In this document: one piece after another, positions 1-9,483 of the stretch
Layout: the number at the start of each line of letters is the position of its first letter
Numbering within the stretch: position 1 is the stretch's first letter
DNA from: J014 sp964486055
Lineage (GTDB): Bacteria; Acidobacteriota; Blastocatellia; Pyrinomonadales; Pyrinomonadaceae
Direction: 5' to 3'
Assembly (NCBI GenBank): GCA_964486055.1
Contig: CAZALE010000002.1
Location: 124,001 to 188,000 of the forward strand
Length of the DNA: 64,000 nt
Translations under genes and position numbers: made by a program
The notes under the pieces: model-generated
The model's database searches: none
Seen by the model: only the letters and a program-made list of their open reading frames with translations
What the model was told of the DNA's origin: nothing

Positions 1-1968
1 TCCAAAAAGATCGCTGACAAGTGAGGAAACTTCATTTATCCCAAGTGTGCCATTTAGTATTGGATGCTCAGGATAATTAGCCTCGAATAATGGTGTAAGC
101 ATCTGCGTGAATGTGCTTGTCAATAAGCGCGAATTTTTAGCTTGATTGGTAAACTTATATTCCTGACCATTAAAAACTAAGACTCCTTCCTCGAGAAATA
201 TTCTTTCCCATATCTTACCTATGGTGGTCATGAGAGCGTGGCCAGCTATGCCTATCTGATCTCCGAACTCTTCCTCTATCCATTCATCGGTCACCAGAAC
301 ATGATATCTAAGTATTGTTTCCGCCTCATCAGCGGTCAAAACTGCTGGCTTCCAGAAAATCGTCTGAGTTGAGCTAGCCTCGTTTTCGCTTATGTCTTTT
401 TCAGGTTTAGTTACGATAATTTCCCAGTCATAGAAATCAGCTTTATGATCTGACGGATTCTCAGTCTCGTTCCAATTCCATATTATACGCCCTCGCCTTA
501 GGCCACCTCGCCAGACAATGTTGCAATCTACTGAATCAAAAACCTCATTCTCCGTTAGTAAAACCCAGTCATTAAATCTCTCACTGGCAAAACGACGCAG
601 CACTTTTGGAATTACATCGGATGATATGCCTAGAGCAGCCTCACGCAGAGCCTGATTCAAGCTATCCTTTCCAGCAACCTTGAAGCAGTAGCGAATTTGC
701 CCACTCTTTTCCTCGAATCTATTGAGTCCATCCGGCACTGCCTCTGCAAATTTCTCAAGTATTTCAGCGACGGAGCGACTTGGATCTTCTGAGTCTTCGT
801 CAAATACTAGCGTTGCAGCACTTATTTCAGCAGCCGTCGCCCCCTCACCATTAAGCGACATCAGCAACAAAGCCTTTAGTATCAGTTTGGCCTGCAATCT
901 CTGAAGTACTGGGATCTGATTTATAACTTCTGCACTTATCCTATCGAAGCTTTCAAATGCATTCTTCAACTCATCAGACTCTCGAAGGCCAGATTCAACT
1001 AAATCAAAAACCTCGTCAAGACAGATCAGCGAATTGGCTGGACGACCCAAAATTTTAGTTCCTGCTTCGGACGCGAATCCCATCATGGCGAAGCTTTTTA
1101 CATATAACCTGACGAAAGGCGTTATCTCCATGATCAATGGATGAAGCGGGTATAGTGATATAAACTTTTGCTCGCTCCAATGAAACGCCGGAAGAACACC
1201 ACGAAAGTACTCGTATACTTCACGCAAAGAGGTTAACTCTTGAGCATATTTCGGGAAAACATAGGTGTTAATTATCCGATAAAGATGGTCCTGATCTAAA
1301 TAATCTATTGAGTAGCTCCTTGCTACAGCTACATTTACACCATCCGCTCCAGCTATATCGTCATCCAAGGCCACTGCAACAAATATGTTCAGATTTTTAG
1401 CAATCTCAGCTATCTCACCCAACAAAGGACCATCATTCCTAGAAACCCTTTGAACTCTCTCTAAAGCCGTGTCAATAATCAATACAAAAGGTAGATCGCC
1501 GGCCTTTGAGGCAGCCGCTTTTAACAATTCCTCCAATGAATCACTTAGACTTGTCCGCTCAACCTCAAAAGATATAGCTAGCGCGTCCTTCAGCTCCTCG
1601 AACAAATCCTTGTTTGTACCTCTTCTTACATAGGCCACGGGATGTCTACGCCGTTTCAGCTGCTGAGCACTTGCAGCTACTAAAGGATCACTTATCTGAG
1701 ACCTCAACTCTGGATTAGAAACTATAGCCCCCATAGTTGCTAGAAAGTGACTTTTTCCAACTCCTCTGTATCCCGCCAATGCCCTCGCTGCACCACTTTG
1801 GGTGCTCACTTCTGATATTTTAGTTAACCATTTAGACATCATCTCTGCGGTGGCGTCCGTAAATAGATACGCCTCTAAGGTCTTTGCAGGGTCAGAATGA
1901 TAATCGAGTAAACTATTGTAGTGCCTAACCTCTACTAAATCCTTTACCTTTTTTTCTATCCGCTTCAT
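1..1968 (-). CDS. Large P-loop ATPase, 5' part (runs off window)
   Basis: I translated the minus strand from the ATG at 1966-1968 to the window edge: 656 codons with no stop, so the C-terminus is missing. A Walker A motif GYRGVGKS lies at residues 66-73. A hydrophobic strand ending in Asp (FVLIIDTALERV, around 161-172) is the likely Walker B, but Thr replaces the usual catalytic Glu after the Asp. A YPLHP motif sits near residue 273, followed by a long helical region. Large ATPases of the BrxC/PglY and DUF499/DUF6079 kind share this layout (N-terminal P-loop, then a Y/F-P-x-H-P motif). The resemblance is from memory and tentative. The upstream neighbour is cut off by an assembly gap, so operon context is lost. 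A conserved ATPase outside phage defence is equally possible. Confidence 0.7.
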   Translation of the reverse strand, partial: MKRIEKKVKDLVEVRHYNSLLDYHSDPAKTLEAYLFTDATAEMMSKWLTKISEVSTQSGAARALAGYRGVGKSHFLATMGAIVSNPELRSQISDPLVAASAQQLKRRRHPVAYVRRGTNKDLFEELKDALAISFEVERTSLSDSLEELLKAAASKAGDLPFVLIIDTALERVQRVSRNDGPLLGEIAEIAKNLNIFVAVALDDDIAGADGVNVAVARSYSIDYLDQDHLYRIINTYVFPKYAQELTSLREVYEYFRGVLPAFHWSEQKFISLYPLHPLIMEITPFVRLYVKSFAMMGFASEAGTKILGRPANSLICLDEVFDLVESGLRESDELKNAFESFDRISAEVINQIPVLQRLQAKLILKALLLMSLNGEGATAAEISAATLVFDEDSEDPSRSVAEILEKFAEAVPDGLNRFEEKSGQIRYCFKVAGKDSLNQALREAALGISSDVIPKVLRRFASERFNDWVLLTENEVFDSVDCNIVWRGGLRRGRIIWNWNETENPSDHKADFYDWEIIVTKPEKDISENEASSTQTIFWKPAVLTADEAETILRYHVLVTDEWIEEEFGDQIGIAGHALMTTIGKIWERIFLEEGVLVFNGQEYKFTNQAKNSRLLTSTFTQMLTPLFEANYPEHPILNGTLGINEVSSLVSDLFG

Positions 1969-2310
1969 CTCTTAATTTCCCCAAAGCTTTGAAATGAAAA
2001 TGACATTATAAATTTAGCAGTTTTTCATAATTAGTTGAACTACAAATCAGCCTAAGCATTAATTTTTTAAAATTTACTNNNNNNNNNNNNNNNNNNNNNN
2101 NNNNNNNNNNNNNNNNNNNNNNNNNNNNNNNNNNNNNNNNNNNNNNNNNNNNNNNNNNNNNNNNNNNNNNNNNNNNNNTAGCCAATATAAGTACATCATT
2201 TTAGGATGTCTGTCCTCACAACCTTATTCTCAACTAAATCATCAAGAGAATGTTGTAATCAATATAATCAAGAAGTTAGAATAAAGATGAGAAAAGTAAG
2301 GAGGCCCGCC
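1969..2310. other. Divergent intergenic region interrupted by assembly gap
   Basis: This stretch separates the minus-strand ATPase from the plus-strand M48 protease. It is AT-rich and contains 100 Ns. A TATAAT at 2263-2268 is a plausible -10 box for the protease, but no convincing -35 is visible. No gene, tRNA or repeat is evident in the readable bases. Confidence 0.6.
2079..2178. other. Assembly gap (100 N)
   Basis: Exactly 100 Ns, the conventional placeholder for a scaffold join of unknown size. Unlike the second gap in this window, the flanks share no overlap, so real sequence may be missing between the ATPase and the protease. Confidence 0.98.
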
Positions 2311-3468
2311 ATGTTTAAATTCCTGCAAAAGTCAATAGCTTCCATGGTTCTTTTATCTTTCTGTTTCAATATCGCCGGACTCTCTCTAGCCGTAATTGCA
2401 CAAGAGAGTAAGCAACAAGAAAAAACCGAGAAAACTCAAAAGGACAATAATAAAAAACAAAAAGAAGAGAAAAAAAATCAACAAAACCAGAACCAAAGCA
2501 ATAAGAACCTTTCAGAGAAAGAGGATCCTTCGATGATAGGTAAAAGAAATATCAATAAGGGGGATGGTTTCTTTGCATGGTTAGGCGGATCCAAGGAAAA
2601 CGAGATAAAAATAGGCAGACAGTTAGCAGCTCAAATTGATCAGGAGGTAAAGATAGTTGACGATCCTCTAGTTAGTGAGTACATTAACCGCGTAGGGCAA
2701 AATCTAGTCTTGCATTCTGATGCAAAAATACCATTCACCATAAAAGTAGTCGAGGATGATGAAGTAAACGCATTTTCTATCCCTGGTGGATTTCTCTACG
2801 TAAATACTGGCTTAATTCTCGCAACAGATAATGAAGCAGAATTAGCTAGCGTAATGGCACATGAAATAGCTCATGTGGCTGCCAGACACGCAATCGAAAA
2901 TTATGGTAAAGCAAGATTGATGAGCGCAGGCATATTGGCAGGGATCATATTTGGCGGGCCAATTACTTCGACCATATTGCAAAATGCCGGAGGACTAGGC
3001 GAAGGATTAGCATATCTTCATTTCTCCAGAGGTGCAGAAATAGAAGCCGATATGCTAGGAGCTCAATATCTCTATGCAGCTGGATATGATCCAACGGCAA
3101 TGGCAACAATGTTTGAAAAATTAGCTGCACAAAATCGCAAGAAACCTAGTTCAGTGAAGAGGTTATTTTCAACCCATCCACCCTCACTCGAAAGACGGGA
3201 TAAGGTCCTAAGTCTAATATCCAAATTCCCCGAAAAACAGGAGTATATAGTAAGCACATCAGAATTTCAGCGGGTCAAAGAACATTTAATGCGTCTAACA
3301 AATGCTAAAGCCATAGCCTTGGCAAGTTCCGATCAGGATAATTCCAAACCCACTCTAAAACGACGTCAACCTGATACTACAAATCCAGATGAAAAGAAAG
3401 ATGATCAACCACCCCAGCTAAAAAGAAGGTCACCCGAACCAACTCCCTCACCAAATCAAAATCCATAA
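2311..3468 (+). CDS. Secreted M48-family zinc metalloprotease
   Basis: The 385-residue product is a probable periplasmic zinc endopeptidase of family M48, the BepA/LoiP type involved in envelope protein quality control. The start at 2311 is chosen because a strong ribosome site (AAGGAGG) ends 7 bases upstream and the N-terminus becomes a clean signal peptide. An open frame extends upstream to 2206 but has no such site. After the signal comes a Lys/Gln/Asn-rich linker. The catalytic motif HEIAH is at residues 184-188 and the third-ligand region EIEAD around 243-247. The C-terminus is Pro/Lys-rich. No TPR repeats like those of BepA are present. A strong hairpin follows the stop codon. Confidence 0.9.
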   Translation: MFKFLQKSIASMVLLSFCFNIAGLSLAVIAQESKQQEKTEKTQKDNNKKQKEEKKNQQNQNQSNKNLSEKEDPSMIGKRNINKGDGFFAWLGGSKENEIKIGRQLAAQIDQEVKIVDDPLVSEYINRVGQNLVLHSDAKIPFTIKVVEDDEVNAFSIPGGFLYVNTGLILATDNEAELASVMAHEIAHVAARHAIENYGKARLMSAGILAGIIFGGPITSTILQNAGGLGEGLAYLHFSRGAEIEADMLGAQYLYAAGYDPTAMATMFEKLAAQNRKKPSSVKRLFSTHPPSLERRDKVLSLISKFPEKQEYIVSTSEFQRVKEHLMRLTNAKAIALASSDQDNSKPTLKRRQPDTTNPDEKKDDQPPQLKRRSPEPTPSPNQNP

Positions 3469-3469
3469 G

Positions 3470-3502
3470 TTAATCGGCTTGCTTTCTAAGCAAGCCGATT
3501 AA
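3470..3502 (+). terminator. Strong hairpin after M48 protease
   Basis: A perfect 15-bp inverted repeat (arm TTAATCGGCTTGCTT) with a three-base loop begins two bases after the protease stop codon. It lacks a clear downstream T-tract, so it may be an imperfect intrinsic terminator or an mRNA 3'-end stabiliser. Its position between convergent genes fits termination. Confidence 0.6.
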
Positions 3503-3610
3503 TAGAATGAATACCTGATTCGCTATAACTAAACTTTCCTTATCCCCGAATGATCCCGATCAAATGGTAAATCGAACCTAGTAAAGATCAAAACAAAATA
3601 GTTGAAATAC

Positions 3611-4621
3611 TTAAAAATTGTGCTTAAGAGCATAAACTTTATCGCTTGTAGCCACTATCATTTCATTTTCATCTGCAAAGCAAAGCCCAACGATGTTAGC
3701 ACCTGCAATAGCTAATTCAGCTTCACCTCCATCGGGGGAGATTTTTACGATTCCTCGACGCCCTCTTAAACAAGCGGCAACGTATAGATTGCCATGCGGA
3801 TCGAACGCAAGGCCCTGAGGTCTTCCCAGACCTCTGTAAAATACTTCAACAAATCCTTTCTTATCAACTTTCCATATCGTATCAAAACTTGAAAGACTCG
3901 GAGCTGTAACGAATAGATTATCTTCCCTATCGAATGCCAAGTGATATGCGGCTACTGATGGCTCTAAATTCGTAAAAATTTCTGCATCTCCATCTTCACT
4001 TAAACGATATATAGTGCCGCCTCGGTCACCCACAAACAACTCACCTTTACTATTAAAAGCTATTCCAGTAGCTATGCCCAGATTCGTGCTGAAGGTGTAA
4101 TAGTTACCGTTTCTTTCTAGCTTCACCACTTCACCACTGGCACGATTAGTAATGAATAAATCGCCTTCTCGGTTAAAAGCCAAACCTGTCGGATTCATCA
4201 CCTCAATTGGCAACTCTTCTAAAACTCTATCCTTATTCAACCTAAACAAGGTTACAGGGAGCTTTTCACCTCTAGCTCCCGAACGAGTCAAGATTATCGA
4301 TTTATCGATAGGATCAACAGCTGGATTAGCAACCATGTGTAATTGATCTGCCAGTCTCTCCCCTACGACCATTTTCGCAGGCTTGCTCCGATATTCTTTA
4401 CTTTCCAGGAAAACTTCTATCTCTCCAGCAATCAGTGTTTCCGGAACGATAGCCATCACCCTCTTGGATGAAACTCCGATCAACCTAGCCTGGATTCCAT
4501 CAAAGTAAGCACCATAATCATCGCCATAAGAGAAAGAAAAACCCTCACATTTAATCAAAACCTCGCCGCCTGGTATAGCATATTGAGGACTTATTGATAC
4601 CTCTACTTTTTCCATAAACAT
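3611..4621 (-). CDS. TIG/IPT domain plus NHL-type beta-propeller protein
   Basis: About 336 residues starting MFMEKVEV; this ATG has AAGGG 8 bases upstream, better than the longer in-frame opening at 4651. Residues 1-85 look like an immunoglobulin-like IPT/TIG fold (ISPQYAIPGGEVLIKCEGF). The remainder holds repeated blades such as NPTGLAFNREGDLFITNR and RPQGLAFDPHGNLYVAA, typical of NHL/SMP-30-like six-bladed propellers. No catalytic residues can be assigned. There is no recognisable signal peptide, which is odd because TIG-NHL proteins are usually exported. The gene is divergent from hflX. Function unknown; probably ligand or protein binding. Confidence 0.75.
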   Translation of the reverse strand: MFMEKVEVSISPQYAIPGGEVLIKCEGFSFSYGDDYGAYFDGIQARLIGVSSKRVMAIVPETLIAGEIEVFLESKEYRSKPAKMVVGERLADQLHMVANPAVDPIDKSIILTRSGARGEKLPVTLFRLNKDRVLEELPIEVMNPTGLAFNREGDLFITNRASGEVVKLERNGNYYTFSTNLGIATGIAFNSKGELFVGDRGGTIYRLSEDGDAEIFTNLEPSVAAYHLAFDREDNLFVTAPSLSSFDTIWKVDKKGFVEVFYRGLGRPQGLAFDPHGNLYVAACLRGRRGIVKISPDGGEAELAIAGANIVGLCFADENEMIVATSDKVYALKHNF

Positions 4622-4660
4622 AAATTTTACCCTTTTTGTCCGAACGAGCAATCCGGAAAG

Positions 4661-4688
4661 TTTGCTTGATTAAACTTTGTGGTATAAT
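4661..4688 (+). promoter_or_regulatory. Putative sigma70-type promoter of hflX
   Basis: A consensus -10 TATAAT at 4683-4688 is preceded at 16 bp by TTTGCT (4661-4666). Transcription would start near 4695. This puts the in-frame TTG candidates at 4636 and 4666 upstream of the mRNA and supports a start near 4726. Confidence 0.55.
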
Positions 4689-4725
4689 TTGCCATCAGGG
4701 AATTGCCAGAAAAGGAGAGGGGTTT

Positions 4726-6540
4726 ATAGGAAACATAAAAGGTTTCACAAAAGGGCTGAAACCGAATCAGTTACGGCGAATTGAAAAACTGGCTACGCGC
4801 CGAGTCCATCCAGAACAAATCATCTCTACAGAGCTCGCTCGCCAAATGGCGGAAATATCTCATGAAACTGGTAGACAAATAGGCGTATTAATAAACCGCA
4901 AAGGACAGGTCGAATTCGTGATGGTAGGTGATGCTAAGAAGATTGAACTACCTGACTTCGGGCGTATAAGAACCTCTCAGGGCAGATTCCGCGGACTACG
5001 CTGCATTCATACCCACCTAAACGGAGAGTATTTGACTCAAGATGACCTCACTGATTTGGCACTATTGAGATTAGACCTGATGGCTGTCATAGAGGTCAAC
5101 CCGAAGACTGGTCTACCCGACTTAATTCATGCAGCTCATTTAATTCCAACAACCGCCGATAAATTAGCCAACGGGATAAATCATCCCCAGATTTCTACAT
5201 TCCACACAAATCATCAGGAACAAAACAAAAATCAGAGCGGAAAGTCTCCAAATCCTTATAACTTTGATATTCAGGTAAACCCAAATCTTGCTTATCAGTT
5301 CTTACCATCCAAATCTCCAGCCCAGATGGATATAAATTTTCTGGCAATGATAAATTCCCTCGAGGAAGAGATGGCACGTAACCGCCAAGCCTCTTTCAAA
5401 CAAGGGAATCAGGATAGAGCCATATTGGTAGGCGTCACCACAAATTACATCTCGGAGGCTGAGGAATCCATGGCAGAATTGGAGGAATTAGCTCGCTCCG
5501 CAGACGTTGTGGTGTTAGACCGAATAATCCAGCGCCGTTCTCAAATTGATCCAAGAACGGTTTTAGGAAAAGGTAAGCTAGATGAACTTTTAATTAGAGC
5601 CATGCAACTTAGTGCTGATATTATAATTTTCGATACGGAACTCTCACCAGCACAAGTAAGGTCTATATCAGAAGCTACAGACTTGAAAGTGATAGATCGT
5701 CAACAACTGATACTTGATATCTTCGCTCAGCGCGCCCAATCGAGAGAAGGTAAACTTCAGGTAGAGCTCGCGCAATTAAAATACATCCTGCCCCGCCTCA
5801 TCAGTGGGCAAAATTCAGCTTTTTCAAGATTGGCAGGCGGTATTGGTGGAAGAGGGCCCGGTGAAACGAAGTTAGAGATTGATAGAAGGCGAGTAAGAGA
5901 TCGTATCACACGACTTGAAAAGGAAATTGAGAAATTGACTTACCAAAGAGAGCAGCGACGCAAGAATCGAAGCCGTCATCAAGTTCCGGTTGTCTCTCTA
6001 GTCGGTTACACGAATGCTGGTAAATCAACTTTGCTCAACGCTTTGACAAACAGCCATGTTTACACTGCCCAGAAAACATTTGCAACCTTAGATCCAACCT
6101 CGAGGCGGCTTCGCATACCAAACGAACAGGAAATAGTAATTAACGACACAGTAGGCTTTATTAGAAATCTCCCGGATACATTAGTAAATGCCTTTCGCGC
6201 CACCTTAGAGGAAATATCTGAAAGCTCATTGCTGCTGCACATAGTGGATGCGGCTAACCCATTGTTTATGAAACAAATAGAGTCAGTCGAAAAAATTCTG
6301 CTTGATCTTGGTTATAATAAAATCCCATGCATAATCGTTTTGAACAAAACTGATTTGCTACCATTAGAAACTGTACGAGCTATTAAACGCTCCATAGAGA
6401 TGGAAAAACAATCTGATGTTATAGCTATCTCAGCCATCAAACCTCAGACATTACTTCCATTAGTAGATAAAATCGCAGAGTATATTCGCTCATGCACAAC
6501 TCAAAAAAACTTCTATTCACTTAGTGAGCTACACATATGA
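4726..6540 (+). CDS. hflX: GTPase HflX, possible AUA start
   Basis: HflX is a ribosome-associated GTPase that splits stalled 70S particles. The P-loop GYTNAGKS is at residues 427-434 (counted from 4726), followed by DTVGFI and NKTD motifs. Upstream is the glycine-rich GGIGGRGPGETKLEID segment and the HflX-specific N-terminal domain (TVLGKGKLDEL). A further ~200-residue N-terminal extension contains IHTHLNGEYLTQDDLTDLAL. The open frame reaches upstream to 4636. However, the ribosome site AGGAGAGG (4713-4720) lies 5 bases before an ATA codon at 4726, and no ATG, GTG or TTG is suitably placed, so AUA is the best-supported start. The stop overlaps the next gene as ATGA, implying translational coupling with the c-di-AMP phosphodiesterase. 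Confidence 0.92.
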   Translation: MGNIKGFTKGLKPNQLRRIEKLATRRVHPEQIISTELARQMAEISHETGRQIGVLINRKGQVEFVMVGDAKKIELPDFGRIRTSQGRFRGLRCIHTHLNGEYLTQDDLTDLALLRLDLMAVIEVNPKTGLPDLIHAAHLIPTTADKLANGINHPQISTFHTNHQEQNKNQSGKSPNPYNFDIQVNPNLAYQFLPSKSPAQMDINFLAMINSLEEEMARNRQASFKQGNQDRAILVGVTTNYISEAEESMAELEELARSADVVVLDRIIQRRSQIDPRTVLGKGKLDELLIRAMQLSADIIIFDTELSPAQVRSISEATDLKVIDRQQLILDIFAQRAQSREGKLQVELAQLKYILPRLISGQNSAFSRLAGGIGGRGPGETKLEIDRRRVRDRITRLEKEIEKLTYQREQRRKNRSRHQVPVVSLVGYTNAGKSTLLNALTNSHVYTAQKTFATLDPTSRRLRIPNEQEIVINDTVGFIRNLPDTLVNAFRATLEEISESSLLLHIVDAANPLFMKQIESVEKILLDLGYNKIPCIIVLNKTDLLPLETVRAIKRSIEMEKQSDVIAISAIKPQTLLPLVDKIAEYIRSCTTQKNFYSLSELHI

Positions 6541-8936
6541 AAAAACCACTTGAAAAACCCGCCTCAAGTGTTTTTCAGAGAGCTATTGAGTCTGTAAAAA
6601 AACCTCTTGACTCGCTAAGTGATAATCAAAGGTTCTGGCTATTATTCACACTTTTCACAATTCTAACTGCTATTCTGATTCAAAATCCGCTGTGGGAGAG
6701 GTTCCAAGTCTATCGCGAGGGAGACATACTTAGGGAAAGCATAATCTCCCCATCAGATATAACATTCGTTGATGAGAAAGAAACTGAAAGATTAAGACAA
6801 GAAGCTAGAAACAAAACTAAACCAATCTTCGTTATTGAGCCAACTCGCTCGGAAAATGCAGTACAAAATTTCCGCCTTTTTTGGGAAAAACTATCGAAGA
6901 GATTTGAAAACTCAAATACTAACACTAAATCCCTTGGCAACAAGAATCTCTCTGCACAAATATCTTTAGATGTAGACAACGAGGCTGAAAAAATATTAAC
7001 CTCAAGGAAATTTACTGCCGGTGAGATTGAAGCTGTAACCAGAGCCTTACGAGAAAGCACTGAAGGTTTTATTTATAATGACAGCGACAGGAAATATCTT
7101 CAAACAGAGGTTTTAGTCTTCGATCAACAAAGACCCTCTCAACAATCAATTCAGGCTTTACCAGAAAGTAATTGGCTGTCTCTCTCGAAAGCTAGAGAAA
7201 AATTAAAGGAAAGAATCTACAACATAAAAACTCTTAGTGAAAAAGAAAAGCAAGCTTTTTACACTATTTTGGAGAAATTCGTCCAGCCAACTGTTTTCTA
7301 CGATGCAGAAGCAACTGAAAAGGCAAGGAAAGTGGCGGTTGAGGCTGTCAATCCAGTGGTTATCTCGCTAAAACGTCAGCAGAAAATTGCAAGTGAAGGC
7401 GAAATCGTAACTCCGGAAATACTCTCAAAAATTAATGCCATAAGCTCCTATACGAAATCCCATAGAAAATGGAATCGATTCTTTGGTATTTTAATTGTGC
7501 TAACAGCACTTTACTGGATAGCGTGGAAATACATAGAACAAAGAGGCCCTGCACTAAAGACTACTCTTTCATCAGAACGAATCTTCTCCCTTTTCGGCGT
7601 CGTGATGCTGCTGCAGATTCTACTAAACACAGTGTGCTTCAAAATAGCAGAGTTTACTGCCCTGCAAAACATTAAGGCGCCTCTAAACGATGCCACCGTT
7701 TGGGCATTAGCCATCCCATTCGCCTTTACCAGCCTATCTCTTGTCTTACTCATAGATAAAAGATTGGCTCTATTTTCCGGTATACTCGGCTCTTTGCTTA
7801 CTGGTTTAATCGCTCCTCGCCCATTGGAGTTCGTCTTGTATTCAGTCATCTCTTCCTCTATAGCAGTATATGGAATCAAACGATACCATTCGCGATCTTC
7901 CCTGACATCAGCCGGTTTTTTTATAGGACTTGCCAATGCCATCACGGCTTTAGCAATCATCGCATATCTTCAACAGCCTTTTGTTTTCGATACCGTCGTC
8001 TCTTCGATCGCTTGTGGATTTTTGGGAGGCATAATTTCCTCTGCAGTTACAGCGGTCGCATTGCCACCTCTAGAATCAGCCTTTGGCATTCTCACAGACG
8101 TTAAACTATTAGAGCTATCAAATACCGAGCTACCATTACTCAAGCAACTCGCCTTGCGTGCGCCAGGCACTAACCAGCATTCCCATGCTGTAGGACAGCT
8201 CGCAGAAGATGCATGCCGGGCTATAGGAGCAAATGGTCTACTAGCTAAAATCGGCGCTTTATATCATGATATCGGGAAAATAGCCGCCCCAGAACACTTC
8301 GTCGAAAACCAACACGGGAAAAATCCCCACGATAAACTCAAACCCTCTCAGAGCGCAAAAATTATTATTAGCCATGTAACATATGGCATGAAACTAGCAA
8401 AGGAGCACAAGTTGCCACAGATTATTGCCAATTTTATTCCTCAACACCACGGAACTCGAACGTTGCACTACTTTCTAAAAAAAGCACAAGCACAATCATC
8501 AAGCCCTGAAGACATAGACGAGAATGATTTTCGATACCCAGGTCCTAAACCGCAATTTAAAGAGGCTGCTATTATGATGATAGCCGATAGTTGCGAAGCA
8601 GCAGCACGATCTTTAGCCGAACCTTCACCAGAAAACCTGAGATTTATAGTCACTAAAATCATAGATGCAATTTTGGCTGATGATCAGCTGGACGAATGTG
8701 ATCTAACATTGCGTGAATTAACAATCATCCGAGAGTCCATGATTAGATCATTAATTGCAATATATCACTCTAGGGTCGAATATCCAGGCTATGTTCCACC
8801 TACAAAAGTTGGCGATTTTCCAAAATATGCTAGTCCCGCTGAAATACCAATTAGTAAAGGCGGAGAGATAGAAGATGAAGCTATCGACCGTTCGCAAGAA
8901 CCATCTACTGTCTCTAAACAAGCCAAAAGCACTTAG
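6537..8936 (+). CDS. pgpH: PgpH-type 7TM-HD cyclic-di-AMP phosphodiesterase
   Basis: A 799-residue membrane protein with the YqfF/PgpH layout: one N-terminal membrane helix (about 30-50), a ~270-residue extracellular 7TMR-HDED region, a seven-helix membrane block (about 315-510), then a cytosolic HD domain. The HD metal residues are visible as HSHAVGQL starting at His548 and YHDIGK with His577-Asp578, followed by the conserved QHHGT segment. Family members hydrolyse c-di-AMP to pApA and so affect potassium and cell-wall homeostasis. The start codon overlaps the hflX stop (ATGA). The charged tail after ~765 is variable. No diadenylate cyclase gene lies in the window. Confidence 0.9.
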   Translation: MKKPLEKPASSVFQRAIESVKKPLDSLSDNQRFWLLFTLFTILTAILIQNPLWERFQVYREGDILRESIISPSDITFVDEKETERLRQEARNKTKPIFVIEPTRSENAVQNFRLFWEKLSKRFENSNTNTKSLGNKNLSAQISLDVDNEAEKILTSRKFTAGEIEAVTRALRESTEGFIYNDSDRKYLQTEVLVFDQQRPSQQSIQALPESNWLSLSKAREKLKERIYNIKTLSEKEKQAFYTILEKFVQPTVFYDAEATEKARKVAVEAVNPVVISLKRQQKIASEGEIVTPEILSKINAISSYTKSHRKWNRFFGILIVLTALYWIAWKYIEQRGPALKTTLSSERIFSLFGVVMLLQILLNTVCFKIAEFTALQNIKAPLNDATVWALAIPFAFTSLSLVLLIDKRLALFSGILGSLLTGLIAPRPLEFVLYSVISSSIAVYGIKRYHSRSSLTSAGFFIGLANAITALAIIAYLQQPFVFDTVVSSIACGFLGGIISSAVTAVALPPLESAFGILTDVKLLELSNTELPLLKQLALRAPGTNQHSHAVGQLAEDACRAIGANGLLAKIGALYHDIGKIAAPEHFVENQHGKNPHDKLKPSQSAKIIISHVTYGMKLAKEHKLPQIIANFIPQHHGTRTLHYFLKKAQAQSSSPEDIDENDFRYPGPKPQFKEAAIMMIADSCEAAARSLAEPSPENLRFIVTKIIDAILADDQLDECDLTLRELTIIRESMIRSLIAIYHSRVEYPGYVPPTKVGDFPKYASPAEIPISKGGEIEDEAIDRSQEPSTVSKQAKST

Positions 8937-9030
8937 TAAAAATCTCCGAATCCTTGACTTGAATCAATAAAAAAGATTTTATATTCTTGTTTTGTTATAA
9001 AAACATTACAAATTTAAGGAGAGATACATT

Positions 9031-9483
9031 ATGACCGAAGCTAAAGAGATAAAATTGAAGGAGTTTCCAGTTTTTGCAAGACATATGGGAGTTTGGGAAG
9101 GTACTTACACGAGATTAGATACAAAAACTGGTAAGATTCTAGATCATCATAGAAGCCGTCTTACATGCAAAATCCTGGAAGATGGAACTTATTGGCAGCA
9201 AAATGAGTACTTCTGGGATGATGGAAAAACTGAAGTAAAACAATTTCCGGGTGAATTTCGTGAAGGTGCACTGCGTTTTGATAATGAACGTTTACGAGGT
9301 GAAGCATATGAAGTCGACGCTAATACTATTTTTCTCTTTTGGCAAAACAAAAATGAACCAAATACTAGATACGCTGAGATCATAACATTAGAATCCAATA
9401 ATCACCGATGCAGAGTTTGGCAGCACTTTGAAAACGGAGAGTTTACTAAAATAACTGTGATCGATGAGAGGAAGGTCATTTAA
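9031..9483 (+). CDS. DUF3598-like lipocalin-fold protein
   Basis: A 150-residue soluble protein with no signal peptide, started by ATG with AAGGAGAG 7 bases upstream. The opening FARHMGVWEGTYTRLD and the later FPGEFREGALRFD resemble the start of DUF3598-type, lipocalin-like proteins known mainly from cyanobacteria and plants. The predicted all-beta pattern (WEGTY, YWQQNEYFWDDG, TIFLFWQN) fits a small ligand-binding barrel. The TAA stop overlaps the ATG of the next gene (TAATG), so the two are probably co-translated. Family assignment is from recall of the motif; no enzymatic role can be read from the sequence. Confidence 0.65.
   Translation: MTEAKEIKLKEFPVFARHMGVWEGTYTRLDTKTGKILDHHRSRLTCKILEDGTYWQQNEYFWDDGKTEVKQFPGEFREGALRFDNERLRGEAYEVDANTIFLFWQNKNEPNTRYAEIITLESNNHRCRVWQHFENGEFTKITVIDERKVI

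Noticed and set aside
7511..7960. 149-codon ORF antisense to pgpH
   Set aside because: Entirely within the strongly supported pgpH coding region; composition explained by the opposite strand.
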